DNA of 64,000 nucleotides from positions 12,772,001 to 12,836,000 of the forward strand of contig CM038915.1 in the NCBI GenBank assembly GCA_021904315.1, read 5' to 3'. The position numbers were made by a program, and so were the translations under genes. Positions 34,874 through 48,060 of this stretch are shown here, piece by piece. Position 1 is the first letter of the stretch. Each line of letters starts with the position of its first letter. The DNA is from Sphagnum magellanicum (taxonomy: Eukaryota; Streptophyta; Sphagnopsida; Sphagnales; Sphagnaceae). The notes beneath the pieces were generated by a model that was not told where the DNA came from, did not search any database, and worked only from the letters and a program-made list of their open reading frames with translations.

Positions 34874-37595
34874 TTGAAGTACTGACCAAATTTCCCATTC
34901 TGTTCAAATTTGGAACGGGAACTAAGACAATTCAAAGAATCATCCAGGTCCACTTCTTTTATTTTTAGGACATTTAAAGAACCGCCCGAATCCGGGTCTT
35001 AAAAACCCAAAGAAGGACAGTTATGAGGTGGGGTTAAGGTATGTGATTAACCAAGTATAAGGCCTTTTTTTTTAACATAAACCTGGATGAGTTAAAAAAG
35101 GTTTTTTTTGTCAGGTTTTTGCAAGACCCCTTCAAAACCATGTCAAGTCTTCAACAATGTTCTACAAAGCTGGGTCTTTGCCAAGTTTTAAAAGCTTTGA
35201 CAAACAGTCTTAAATCTTTTAAGTTTACAAAGTAAGAGAGTTGAAAACAAACATTAATATTTCGCAAGCTTTGAGCACATGTGTTAGTTGAATATACATG
35301 CATCAATCACAACTGAGAATGCATATTTTGATTATTTATAACAATTAAAAAAAAATTCAAGAATTTTTTTTTCTTTCAATCTCAATCAAGGTAGCACAAT
35401 CTGAGTATGAAATAAATTTTTGATTTAGATTTTTTTGAGAGATATCCTACTTTGTTATTCTCCCCGAGTTAAGGTCTAGTCATGGATACTCGAAATTTTA
35501 AAATCATCCGTTATGAGGTGAGGATAGGTGTTAACTTTCAGAAAATGCTGGGTAGAAGGCGGGGTCCAGATTTTGAAAAAAAGTAAAGACCCAATGGGCA
35601 TGTATATATATATACCCAATATGATACCCGGTTCATACCCAGCACAAAAACATATACCCACCACCCCACACTGGATAAAACCCCTTTGCTTTTGGGTCAC
35701 GTTCAAAACAGGTGTCGAGGGAGAGTTTGGTGGAGGGTTGGGGGGTGAAGATTTTAGATAATCGCCTCATTTTTGGAATTTCACCTAAGCTAACCCGTAT
35801 ACAAAAGATGTCATTATTAATTTTCAATGGTTGTTATAGGGCTACATCCAGCAATAAATTGCCAAAAAAGATTTTGTCAGTTAATCATCAAAAAGGGGGA
35901 AAAATCGACAAGACTTGTACACTTAGAAAACACACAAACCCTAAATTGGGCCTTTTTTTGATGAATAGCATCACTCACGACCTCAATCACACTTAGGTGG
36001 GGCCAAACACCTTTTTTTTCCCAGTCAATCACTTGAATGGGTCAGTGCAAAGATGGGTAGTTGTTGATCTGGGTAGCCATATCCTTGTTCCCAAAGGAAT
36101 AGAACCTTGTTCCCAGAATTCCTTGTTCTTAAAGGAATGGAACATAAAAGCGGGTTGGAAAACATAACCAATAGTTGTTTGGAGCATCATCTCATTAACT
36201 TGACAACACATCATTGGACAAGAGCTAACCAGTGTTACATCATCATGGATCCTGCTGGCTTGTAACATTTTTGTACCTCCTTAATCCTTTTTGTGCACAT
36301 TCCTCCTGGTCACACTGGTTGGTTGAATCTCATAACTCACACTCTTCTTATGTCCCATAAATGATAACCCACACAAACTTCGCACTCTCAAACAGAACAG
36401 TTGTTCATTATGTCTGATAACCGGCTTGGGCATGCTGGTTGTTACCTTGTCCATTTGGGTCATGGCTCCCCCAAAAAACATGGATAAAACTTGATGATTG
36501 TGAGAGGGAGGAGCTGAAAGTTGGCAGAAGAACAAAAAAAAATTAAGTAGGCTTATTATGAAGACTTGTGTACTGTATAATTTGCTTCAGGGGTGGCATG
36601 TGCATGTGTTTTTTGCATACAGGGAACGACAGCAGCGCAGAAGAGGAGAGTGTTCATGTGAAGGTATTTTAGAATTCAGTATCTCTCTTTTTTAACATGC
36701 AAATATGTAAGTACCCGTCAAGCTCCCTGACTGGTGTGATGACAAATTGTGTCCGTTAGCCTTGTCCTTTGTGTCGGGCAAAGCAATTGTTCTATTTGAC
36801 TTATTAGCATCAACCAGCAGCAGCTGCCAATATCCTCACCCCCATGGTGGCTGCCATATCCATGGCCGGGGACCGCAACAACACTGCACTATTGTAATTG
36901 GATTGGTTGGTTTTGGAGATCACACATTTGGGTCAACACGATCGATCAACAACGATTTGGTACGCAAGCCCTTTTTTTTTTTTTTTTTTTTTTCAAATGG
37001 GGCTTAAGTTAGCCAAATTAACTAGAGGAAATTCACATGTCAGGCTAAACCACCCATGTACATAATAAAAAAAACCAGGGTTGTAAAATTAATAAATTAG
37101 TTGAAACATAATTTAACAACTGACAATGAGGAGAGAGAGAGTCACAAAGCAATTGTAACGGATGAGTATTTGTCACCATGCAAAACTAACGGGGATCCAT
37201 CAACTGTCATCAAACCCAACGGCTACATCACCAGCAGAGCAGCATTCGGTTTGGTTTTAGAAACTCTATGCCAATTGGTTGTTGTCTATTGTTCAAAGCT
37301 TTTAATGCTTTTTTTCTTGTCATGTCGGTCCTTTGATCCTCTCTGAAACAATGGCAGGGAAGGGTTGAGTACAACAGCACACTTGTAATTTTCCTTCCCT
37401 TCCGTGCTTTTGAACTCTAAATCACTTCTTGATAAGTCAAAAAAGGGGGTGTGGGTTGTCAAGGGGGGGTGGGTTTTCTTCTTTAAATTATTTTTAAAAT
37501 TTATTTCACCCTCAACATTTTTGTTTTGTAGCCAAAGTGGGTATCGTCTATACAAAGGAAGATGTAGTAGACAAAATTGACCATCGTCCCTAGGA

Positions 37596-37670
37596 AGATT
37601 TAGCCAAATTTGACTATAAATCATAATATGAACTACAAATCTTTAGTCATCCTTCTATATTTGGGCCACA
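37596..37670 (+). repeat. Dispersed AT-rich repeat, partial copy 4
   Basis: Starts GATTTAGCCAAATTTGAC and, about 40 nt later, carries AAATCTTTAGTCATCCTTC, the same two blocks in the same order as the copy at 46,887. Confidence 0.45.
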
Positions 37671-38034
37671 CATTGAAAACCTCTGAGATAGTTTTTTTTT
37701 TTTTTAATATAATTTTAATTTTTGAATTTCTCTTTTTAGCAAATTTATAGGCATTACACAATGTAAGGGACATTTGGTCGAATACTTTTTAGTAATTTGG
37801 ATGAGTGGAGGAGGCAGCAACAAGCTTTACCTAAATTAGGCTACTATTTCACAAGTTTTAAAGAAACATTGCTTGATATGATATAACCAGATTTCTGGTG
37901 CAAACAATTGTAGGCTAGGCACCAATACATAATAAGATTTCAACCTCAAAAACTCAACCCTAGTCACTCACACAACCACATTTAACCAATTGAACAAAAG
38001 AAAAAAGCTTTTTAAAAAACAATCTTGATCAATA

Positions 38035-38060
38035 CTAGGGTTTAAACCCTAAAACCCTAG
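38035..38060. repeat. Palindromic telo-box cluster
   Basis: CTAGGGTTTAAACCCT directly followed by AAAACCCTAG: one telo-box-type motif on the plus strand and two on the minus strand, in inverted arrangement. Confidence 0.7.
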
Positions 38061-39654
38061 TACAAAAGACTCAACTAGGTATCTTCATATTGGCTTGTGC
38101 AACAAAGTATGAGCAAGTAGGTATGTTTCTAGATGCAATTTGTGTGCTCTTGGGCTACTACTAAACCAATATTGGCCAATTCCCAGTCTGGTAACCCATG
38201 GGTAAGTAAGTAACTAGACCACAGGGTCAATCTTTAGTTAGAATTGGAGTCCTGGCAAACTGGCTGGACTATGCAAACTTATTTCCTCTTCAATTCAGAA
38301 TTCAAAATATTGCCATCTAAGTACACTATTGTTTCCATAGGTTCCAATTCTCTATGCACATAATGTACCTTTGTAGCAGGTATGTTGTACTCTTGGCTTG
38401 CTTTGCTCACCAGTTTTAATTCATCTTACAATACTGATTTTGCACAATTTCTTCTCATCTTGGGCTGTGTGTAGTAGTACATTTGTAGATGTAAAAAAAA
38501 TTCAGTGCTTTTTTTTTTTTTTTTTTTTTTTTTTTTCCCACCACAAATTTTGCAATTTTCTTGACACAAAAAAAACTGGTGAAGCTTTGGAAATTTTTAT
38601 TTTAAAAAATATAAATTACATTATAATTTCTCTCTCTCTTTTTGGTGGGGGAAAGGCTTGCCATTTTTTCCAATATCATGAAATTGAAAAGAAAACCCAT
38701 ATGTAAATGGATTGATTTCCAAATTGGATTATCTTTGGCACTACATTTCTAAAACACTGCAACCAACCGAAGGTTTAGGAATTGGAAGAACCTTACAACC
38801 AAGACAAGCATTGGAGACAAGCCTTTCCAAATTTTTGTGAACTTTTTATACATGTAGAACCAGACCCATGCATGAAGTTGGGTTAAGAAAATGAGTCCTC
38901 GAAACACTGAAACCAAAGGGTTCTCTTGAAAACCATGGACAGAGAGAATTCTCAACTTTTTACTAACTTTCCTTTCTGACATGTAACCAAATTTGGCTAA
39001 TTCCTCTTGTGAATGATCAATCACCAATGTTGGGCTATTCACAAAATTGAAAACACAAACAAACCCTTTTTCTTCTACCCATGAAAGCCAGAATTATTAA
39101 TAGTTAAAGTACAGTACACACATATTGCAAGTTTTAAAGGAAAACAGAATTATGGTACAAACCTATATCAGATAACAAACAAGTTTTGGAATTCACTCAT
39201 AATTGAAAGTGCAAAAATTTACTACTCCCCTCTACTAAACCTTTCCCTTTTCTCAATACTTTTTTCTAACTATTCATTATGAAGTTTAGTAGGGGGCATG
39301 TCAGAGTACATTCTCTCTCTCTCTCACCCACACAAAATGCAGAATACTTTTTTGGTAGTACATATACAAGGACTTTTATTACATGTGGTTGACATGTCTC
39401 TTTTACATGTGAGAATATGTCATCTCTTTAACTTTAGGGCACAGGTTTTCAGGGCTTTTGTTTTAGAGACAGTTTTTGAGACAAGAGTCTCTTTTTCCAA
39501 CTTGCATTGCACATCCGGCAACTTACTTACTTCCTGAAACAAGACTCACACATGTTTTGTTGTAAGTAAGTCATGATTCAAGCATGGATCCCCCCCCCTT
39601 TTTTTTTTCTTCCTCGCAATTAATTGTTAACCAAAAAATTTCTTGCTAGTTTCA

Positions 39655-40365
39655 GAACTAGGTCTTGTTACTTCAAAATGGATGATTCTCTTGTACGATG
39701 TAATGAAAATTAGGTCTTGTTACTTCAAAATGGATGATTCTCCTGTATGATGTAATGAAAATTAGGTCTTGTTACTTCAAAATGGATGAATTCTCTTGTA
39801 CGAACGAGGTAATGAAAATTAGGTCTTGTTACTTCAAAATGGATGAATTCTTTTGTATGAGGTAATGAAAATTAGGCCTTGTTACTTCAACATGGATGAA
39901 CTCCCTCTTGTAGGAGGTAACAAAAATTAGGTCTTGCTACTTCAAAATGGGTGAACCCTTGTAACAAAAAGTTGTTGCTATTTTCAAAATTAGGTCGTGT
40001 TACTTCAAAATGGATGAACTCTCTTGTAGGAGGCAAATGGAAATTAGATCTCGCTAGTTTCAAAAGGGGTGAACTCTTTTGCAAGGAGGTAATGAAAATT
40101 AGGTCTTGATAGTTTCAAAATGTGTGAACTCTCTTGTGGGATGTAAATGAAATTAGGTCTTTGCTACTTCAAAATGGATGAAATTTCTTGTAGGAGGTAA
40201 TAGTTCAATTAGGTCTGTGCTATTTTCAAAATTGAATAAACTCCTCTTTTTTTTTATTCTAGGAGGGTAACTGAAATTAGTTGTTGCTACTTCATTCAAA
40301 AAGGGATGGACTCCATTCTAGGAGGTAACAGAATTAGTTCTTGCAACTTCACAAATGGATGAACA
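39655..40365 (+). repeat. Tandem repeat, ~13 units of 52-68 bp
   Basis: Each unit resembles TTAGGTCTTGTTACTTCAAA followed by ATGGATGAACTCTCTTGTAG and GAGGTAATGAAAA. Successive GGTCTTG positions are near 39661, 39713, 39765, 39822, 39875, 39930, 39993, 40046, 40102, 40155, 40212, 40280 and 40336. Left units are most alike and right units more diverged. Confidence 0.93.
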
Positions 40366-40369
40366 AAAT

Positions 40370-42660
40370 AAAAGACACTCAACTAAACAACAACAGAATC
40401 AAAAGAACCCATCTGTCTTGGTTGTATGGTTATTTCACAAACATCAAAGAATCCATGATTCTTAGAGAAAGAAAGAAAGAAAGAACTGGCAAAAGAATTG
40501 GTGCTTCAAACAAAGATGGGTTTTTTTGGGGGAAATTTGTCAAACTTTTTTTTTGGGAGAACTTAGGTGTTTTATACCAAAAACCAATTTTTATTTTTTA
40601 TTTTTTATTTAATTTTCTCACTCTGGCTGAGTAAGTAAGTATGCCAACAACCAAACTGGTTTTCCACCAGGCCAACAATGGTCCAGAAAATGGGGGAAAA
40701 TCAAATAGTGAGGTGCAATTTGACCCATCATCAGTGCAATTTTTGTCAGATACCTAGTCATAACAAAGTTAATGGGAGATGGTGGTGTGTGTGTGCACAT
40801 CAGATTCGAGCTCTCCAAAGGAAGCTACAAACTACATATACTCTTGTGAGATGTCTCACATCCGCAACATCTTCATTCTAGTGCAAAGACATGTGATTTT
40901 GCGGTGTCTGCCAAGCAATAGTTGTTGTTGAATAAATGATGGAGGGCTCTTTGAAAATTGCACCTTCAGTGGAAAATGGGTGTTGCAATGGACTATGCCA
41001 AAAATAAAAAATATAAATGGGGTAAATGATGCACCCTTTTTTTTTTTAAATTCCTCTTTTTTTTCCATAGCTATTGCTGTTTCATGGGGAAAATTAATAA
41101 TAAGTAAATAAATATTTATATATATATATATATATATAGGGGGATCGGGTAAAGGCTAACATGAGTTCATCACAAATGCAGAATGATATCAGGATGGGGG
41201 TTGCTATTTAGGGTGTGTAATTTAAGATGCTCAAGGGGACTATAATAAACCAGAACAAAAAAAAACGCAAAGGTGCATAGAGTTTTATTTGAAGGAACAA
41301 TGCTTTTTCTTAGCAAAAATTTACACTAATTTTGACCTGAAATTACCCCTTGTGGATCATAAAAAGGTTTTTTTTTTAATAAAAAATTGGGTTACATCAC
41401 AAAAACATCATGAAATAAACTTTCAACATCACCAACAAGAGGAGTCCAAGAGGACACAATGTCACCTCCCATCATCAAGGAAAATCCCTCCTGTTGCAAA
41501 TAATTTCTTTGCTTTAAACTTAGATCCTTAATTTTTTGTAATCTAAATCACTGATAATATTTGTAATCTAAACCTTAAAACCTAACCCATTTTCACTAGT
41601 TTTTGTCTCCCTCACATATTTTCTCACTAGGACTAGTGCACACTATATTATAAGTATGCACATTGCACATTCACAGACCAAGAATGAGCAACTCCAGAGT
41701 CCAAGCATGTGCGATGTGTGTACTACATAGTCTTGGTGTGCACTCTATAACCCTTCTATGGGCCCATGGATGATGGCACTTGTTCCTTAATGCATTATGC
41801 ACACTATTTTGTTGATTTGGTCAATCCACTTGAAAGTTGAGAACCATTTCAAAAAAATCAAGTTGTTGCTTCAAGCTTGTAGATCAACAGTAAGTTGGCG
41901 CATCATTGCCATTACTCAATGCTCAACATTCCAAGTTCAAAAACTTTTAAAGGTCCAAGATTTTTTTCTAAACCTTAAATCAATTGTTCATTTCATGATT
42001 GAATCTTGTTTCTTTAAATATGTTTCACGATTCGCCTTTGTTCATCTTATTCCTTTGCTACTTATTTACATGCTATGTTCTTGTAAAATTCTTACAATTT
42101 GTTGGAACTTGAAGTTTTGACTTGCAACTTGACTTTTTTTAGGTTTTGGTTGTAAGTGTAACTCAAACGTCCCAATGTTAACTTTTTGTCTTAATTGTTT
42201 CAGTTTGTATGTTTTGCCATGTGGAGGTGACCTTGACATTCATTGTCTCTATACCTTGCATTTGCTCAAGTCATGGATGTTCGCCTTAGGTCAAAAGACT
42301 CAATTTGACAATCAATATTCATGATTGTTTATGTGTAGAGTGTGCAAATTGTCAACATTATTACATTGTGGGTGTGGCATGCATAAGTTCTGGTTGACAT
42401 TTGCAAATGTGTAACAAATCTATCATCTTCTTTCTCGACATTCATTGGTTGCATTGTGTGCATTATGCAAACAAGTCATCCAACATCAACATCTACAATA
42501 GGTTGCTACACATAGAGCAAGTCTTTTCAAATCATCAACATTTGCACTTTGCAATTGCTAAAGCTTACTAGAACCTAATATTTAGCAAGTGAAGTGGCAA
42601 GCCTTATTCACATCTACGTTTGAAATGGGTCCTTGTACCTTTAGAAGCTAAAGTCTATAA
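40370..42660. other. AT-rich intergenic DNA, no gene seen
   Basis: No exon or transposon motif is supported. It holds a (TA)n run (about 41,115-41,138) and several poly-A/T tracts. Confidence 0.55.
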
Positions 42661-45060
42661 TTGAATCAACCATGCCTCCAAAATTGCAAGTTCCAAATAG
42701 CTTTACTTTCAAATATTTCTTTGGTGGTCAAGTCTTAAGAAGGGCACTTACACTTGCAAAGTTTATTTGTTGTGATGTATTTGAATTTAATCACATGGGT
42801 GCACAAAGAAACTATGTACCTAACCCTAAATTGCAAATTACTTCACTAATGTTCCCCTTATTGTTCTTAAGGATGGATGTGCCCTTAATCCCAAAAAGTG
42901 AAAGAAAGGTTGAAATTGATGACTATCATAAGTTTCAAGAGGTTTGGGCTTTAAAAATATCATGGGTAGATGTTGTTGTGAATGAGGTTGGATTGTTTCC
43001 TTATGTTAGATGTTGTGTTTGTATTGATGTTGAAAGGAAAGAAAATGTTTTATGGGCCAACTTGGATTCTATAGAAAAATATGCATGTAAAATTAAGACT
43101 TCAAATTGTAAGTGGCTTATGTATCCAAAATATGGGCATGCAAAAAATGAAATGACTTATGTTTAATTGTCCTCAAGAACTATCCTTTAGTAGCTTATTC
43201 TTGGTCATGTAGTGGAAGAGAAATTGATAGGTGTTCAATTTGTCATTGTTTTTAACCTCATGAATAAAGGTATGACATGAGAAATTTTGAAGATTTCTAG
43301 CTTTTGTTTGAATTCTTGAAACTTTGATCTATTCCAAAAAAATGTTAGTTTGATGGGGTTGGTTGGGAAATGGCATAACACATAAATAATGAAATGAAAA
43401 AGGTCCAAAAAATTATTATTCAAATGCCAAGTTTGTATTCTTTATTTGTGATGATATTACCTCCGTGGATAATGCAAGTTGGGTAAATGTGCATGGTTAT
43501 ATTAAGTAAAAATGGTGTCACATACCCACAACATTTGATTTTACAGTTAATAGTCTAACTTTGTTGATCACAAATTCTTTGATGATAGAAGGGGGTAACT
43601 TTGCAAAAAGAAAAGTTTGATTCAAAGTTTGGTTTATTTTAGTGCTAATGAGGTCAATATTTTCCAAGCTTTAAATCTGAAGTTACAATTCAAATCCAAT
43701 GGTAATATGTTCTATTTGTCACCAATGTGCATTGTATGGCTTATTAAACTAATTTGGTTACACAAACTTTTTCACACCTACCTTTGATATTTCACTTTGA
43801 AAATATTTTGCAATGTTTGTATGTTTATTTCAACCATAGCCCTAAGAGACATTTGGAGGTTACCAAATCAGTAAAAAACATGGAAACTAAAGGTAACAAA
43901 ATATTCGAGAACATGAAAACTAGATGAATATCCATATGATCAATCTTATGAAACACGTCTTGTTTGAATATTGCATTCTCCTCATGAGGATGACATTAAA
44001 TGTACCCATCGTACTAACCTTTACCAAGTTTAACTTTTGTTTGTTGATTGATGTAGAAGCATTGTTGGGCTTGAATGACATTATGTCATTCTTGGAAGCA
44101 CTCCATTCATTAATCAAATTTGCCCAACTATGTGATGTGTTTGTGTGCAATTTCATAGCAGTAGTGAAAGTTTGTGAAAGGGACATATATCAAATGTATT
44201 GTGATAACTTTTTTTTATTTCCAAGGTGATGTGTTTGGAAACTTTTGTGCCTTTATCAATTCTACTCATGAAAATATAGGATTTTAGTTGATCATAGATT
44301 TAAATATAAGAACAAATCACTTGACTTTTGAGTTTGTTGGACAACATTTGTAAATGAGATGGGGGCGTTTAGTTTTTTGACAAGTTATGTGTATTAAAAG
44401 GTTGTGACATCTATGAAACAACAATGCGTATAAGTTAGTAATTAGCTTAATATTATAGAGTTGCAAGGCCAAATCCTAGCCCATGATTTGATGGTTACAA
44501 CCAAAACTTGAAATGAGGTTTGTAAATCACTTAAGCAATTTTTAGACCTACCATTTGCCAATTTAAAAAAGTGGGGCTTAATGAAATATGGGTTCCAAAA
44601 TAACGTTTGACTTACGAAGATTTTTATTTGTCCTTACCATTAAAAAAATTGCTAAATTGATGATGCAAAAACCATTTGCTATCAATTTGCTTATTGAGTT
44701 GTGGAGGACCATTTCTCCATCACAAATTTTTGAATAAAAAACCCTAAATACATCAAGTTGATTGAAACTTGTTTTGATGCAAGTTATTGGTTTAGTGGAA
44801 GATGAATGATGTTTTTTTACGCTAACCTTTATGAAAAAATAAAACTAAAAAAATAATTAACTAAAAATTTGGAGTTCATCATTCAAATGTTTAGTCATAA
44901 ATTATTTACCATGCATAACTTTCCTTTTGGGGAAACAAGTCAAAATTGGAAAGAAAAATAGAACCTAGTGTGTTGCAGAAGTTTGATGATGAATGTGGAT
45001 TTTGTATTTGCCCTTTGTTTCCATGGTCCATGTTATTTGAATTCAACGATTTCTAAACTT
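42660..45060 (+). pseudogene. Decayed hAT-like transposase relic B (BED-like N-terminus)
   Basis: The open piece 42672-43166 (164 aa) holds a probable zinc-binding segment: WALKISWVDVVV, RCCVCIDVERKENVLW, DSIEKYACK and YGHAKNEMTYV. This matches the CxxC...H...HxKNE layout I recall from N-termini of plant hAT-like transposase-related proteins. Further fragments follow with stops and frame changes, including SFLEALHSLIKFAQLCDVF and VCNFIAVVKVCERDIYQMYC at about 44,087-44,205 and LNIRTNHLTFEFVGQHL near 44,300-44,350. Fragment order is that of one protein, so this is one long relic. It is not functional. Confidence 0.7.
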
Positions 45061-45093
45061 TCACCTTTTTGGGCCTTCAAAAAACATGAATTG

Positions 45094-45119
45094 ACCTTTT
45101 TTTTTTTTTTTTTTTTTTA
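45094..45119. repeat. Poly-T tract
   Basis: An uninterrupted run of about 23 T at the end of relic B. Confidence 0.7.
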
Positions 45120-45669
45120 CATTTAGAATTCATGACCAATGTTTTCTTTAGTCCAAGTTAGGTTGCAATGGATAGGACCTCTATGAGTCAATCAAGGTTC
45201 AATTCCACATTATAGCTTCATTAAAAAAAAGGTTGGAAACAAAAAGCTAATTATTCACCTAAAAAAATACTGGAAAAAATAATTGAGAGCTTGTTTCCTC
45301 AAAGCTTACTAAGAAACCCTCCTATACCGAATCCTATATGAACAATATTTTTGCCATACAATCACTGAAGACCAACAAATCTCCCTGCCACGTAGGTAGG
45401 GTAATCCGACAAATAATCTGCCAATGTGGAGATTACAGCTCAAAGAGGGGCTGACATGTAGCCAACTCAGCTAAAATGGAAAAGTGACCCCCCAAAAATA
45501 ATAATAATAATAAATTTATTTTTAAAATTAATTAAAAAAAAACTGGCTGGCAAGTACTACAACTAGTAGGTACCTAGTCCTACAACCAAGTGTTTGTCTT
45601 ATACAGATTTTCAATTGTGCAGAATTCAACCAGAAATTAAGATTTGCACAAATAGGGCAAGAAAACACT

Positions 45670-45790
45670 TAGTAGATTTGACATAGTCCCTAGTCCCTAA
45701 ACCCTAAACAACAACACTAGATTCACTGAGTCCCTGAACCCTAAAACCCTACTAGATTCACGTAGTCCATAAACCCTGAACCCTGGACAA
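45670..45790. repeat. Telo-box-rich stretch (CCCTAAA motifs)
   Basis: Several CCCTAAACCCTAAA-like and GTCCCTAA motifs lie within about 120 bp, separated by copies of CTAGATTCAC. This looks like a degenerate telomere-like minisatellite. Confidence 0.6.
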
Positions 45791-45828
45791 TGATGCTGGG
45801 CTGACAGAATTGTTATTTAGTGTGACTT

Positions 45829-45889
45829 CCAATTCAATTCAATTCAATTCAATTCAATTCAATTCAGTTCAGTTCAGTTCAGTTCAATT
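45829..45889. repeat. (AATTC)n changing to (AGTTC)n microsatellite
   Basis: About eight AATTC pentamers followed by about four AGTTC pentamers: a variant unit has spread through one side of the array. Confidence 0.95.
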
Positions 45890-46886
45890 AACATCTGTTT
45901 GTATGTTTGTTTGGGGAGCTGACTCCTCACAAATTAAAACCCATTTAATGGACTACTTCATTTAACCCTTTCTTCCTCTTTCTTGCCCTCCTCCTCTCCT
46001 CCGGTGCCAGAAACACAAATGATGTTTGTTTGTAGTAGTAGGTGACACCATACTAGGGTAAAGCCAATGACTGGATATCATGAATACCACAAGCTCATCA
46101 ATGTAAGTTGATTCATTAATCCTTGTCTAGAGAGCAAAACTAAATGTGTATTTATTGGTACACCAGCCCCAAGCCCCAAATATTGTAATATTGCAGTATT
46201 TCTCTCTTGTATAATTAAGCCACTGATATATATGGTATCAGAAATAAGTGTGAGAATTCCTTTGAGGTTAAGTAAATTTGCTATTTTGGAGTTTTTTGTT
46301 TTGGAGAAACACTGGGATGTGTATGCTTTATATGTGTATTTTTTGTTATTTTTTGTGGTGAATGTTTTTCTATATGTTTTTAATTTTATATTGGAGGATT
46401 TTTTTTTTCTCTCTCCTTATGGATTTTTTTTTTTTCCAACCAAAAATGGCCACTACTTTTTTTTTGGAATCAACAAAATTTATTAGAAGAAAAAATACTG
46501 GTGTGCAAGCTTGATTTTTTATTAAACCTAGAAGAATTATGGTATTCTTTGGGAGAAACATTGAGATGCATGTGTGCGAATGCCACACACATCCACGCGC
46601 ACATGTGTAAAAGTATTTTTATGGTAAATGTTTTTTTGGCTATTTCAAAAAAATTGAGAAAAACTTGGGAAAACATGTTTTTTACCTCATTGCTAGTGAA
46701 TTTAAGCTGTTGTCCACCAAAAAAAAACTAATAAAAAATAAAATAAGAAAACCTGGTGTGTGTAGGCACGATTTTCCTTAAACCTGTGAAAATATGCAAA
46801 AGGTTTCCACCTAGGTCACTAGTGGAAATTTTTTTTCCCTCCCAACTTTGTGATGTTGGTCAAGTGGCATTGTTGGTAAGTATAGA

Positions 46887-47105
46887 ATTTAGCCAAATTT
46901 GGCGATATTCCAAGTAGAAAATCTTAAGCACCTTTTCATATTAATTGCAAGCAATTGTGGGCAATGTTTTCCAATGTTGGGCTTTTCTTGGGGGAAAATA
47001 ATTCTCCTTTTTTTTTTTGGGAAAAAACAACGAATTTGCAACAGAAAATTCTTTCGCCCAAATAATATTTTGGGCAAAATGGCGAAATTCACCACAAAAA
47101 TAGAA
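46887..47105 (+). repeat. Dispersed AT-rich repeat, copy 1 (longest)
   Basis: Starts ATTTAGCCAAATTTGGCGAT, continues AAAATCTTAAGCACCTTTTC and ATATT, then CGAATTTGCAACAGAAAATT. The minus strand of 31,895-32,070 carries the same blocks in the same order. Confidence 0.6.
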
Positions 47106-48010
47106 ATAAAAATCATTGACCAAGGTACTAGGTCACAAGCAAGTTAAGTTTGTCTTTGTACCTACTAAGTTGAAAGGTAGGCTGGTAGTGCCTTGGTAGT
47201 GCCTTGGTAGTGAGGAAACAAATGTGTGTGTGTGTGTGAGAGAGAGAGAGTCTCTTGGAACTCGTGTCTTGTGTTTCTCCTTACGTCATGTTCAGCGTCA
47301 TTGCGTCCTTTTTCGCTGCTGCCACTGCAGGAGGAAAAGCTCAGCAGCAGCACGGAGGAGCCAGCCCAGCGAGCGAGCAAGCGAGACAAACCGACCGGCC
47401 GGCCGGGCGAGCGAGCCAAGCAAGCAGCAAAGCTCATCCTGTTGGCTCAACGCCTTTCAAGAAGATGGAGAAGAAGAATCTTCCATGGTTGTTGTTGTTG
47501 TTGTTTATGTTGTTTGCTTTTTTGGTCTTTTGATTATCAATGTTTTTTTCTTTGGGTGTTTTGGAAACTTTCTTTGCGCGAGTTTGTTTCCAAATTTTCT
47601 GTGCGTGTTTTGTTGCTTTTGTGGTTGAAATTGTCACCAACATTGCGCACTGTTCTGTTCTGGAGGTTTGAACAGTGTTTGCGGGAAGTTCAAAAAATCA
47701 CTCCTCGCCTCGGACTCGGACCTGTCTGTCAGTTAGTTCGCTAAGCTAGCCGTTCCACCTGATAGCGGGATTCAGGGAGTGCAACAACATTAAGATTATC
47801 AACAAGAGATCAAGCTGGATTCAAACCCAGGTCCCGGATCTTCTCCTCCTCCTCATCCGGGATTAATGCACCAAAATATTTGTCAAGAGATCGATCAAGC
47901 TCTGGGATTGTTCAACCCATACAGGAGGATACTGTTCTTCAAGGATTGAATCTAAAGCAGCAGCTGGAGAACTGACTACTGTGCAAGAGGTATATAATAA
48001 GGCTGGCTGG

Positions 48011-48014
<4 letters not shown>

Positions 48015-48057
<43 letters not shown>
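48015..48057. repeat. (GA)n microsatellite
   Basis: About 21 GA units, uninterrupted. Confidence 0.95.

Positions 48058-48060
<3 letters not shown>

Larger units (their letters stand above)
34875..39650. other. AT-rich intergenic DNA, no gene seen
   Basis: No coding exon is supported. Features are long poly-T runs (36,969-36,992 and 38,512-38,537), a palindromic telo-box (38,035-38,060) and one partial copy of the dispersed repeat (37,596-37,670). Confidence 0.55.

Noticed and set aside
39655..40365. CRISPR-like array
   Set aside because: Units are contiguous tandem copies without unique spacers, in a plant nuclear genome.
46233..46242. TGGTATCAGA, like an initiator-tRNA primer-binding site of an LTR retrotransposon
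   Set aside because: Only ten bases match, and there is no CA-ended LTR directly before it, no second LTR and no gag/pol nearby.
47226..47744. 172-aa plus-strand ORF
   Set aside because: It is composed of microsatellite and Cys/Leu-rich low-complexity sequence, with no motif and no splice support.
47815..47835. tRNA/SINE B-box-like sequence on the minus strand (GGTTTGAATCC)
   Set aside because: There is no A box at proper spacing and no cloverleaf could be drawn, so neither a tRNA nor a SINE is supported.
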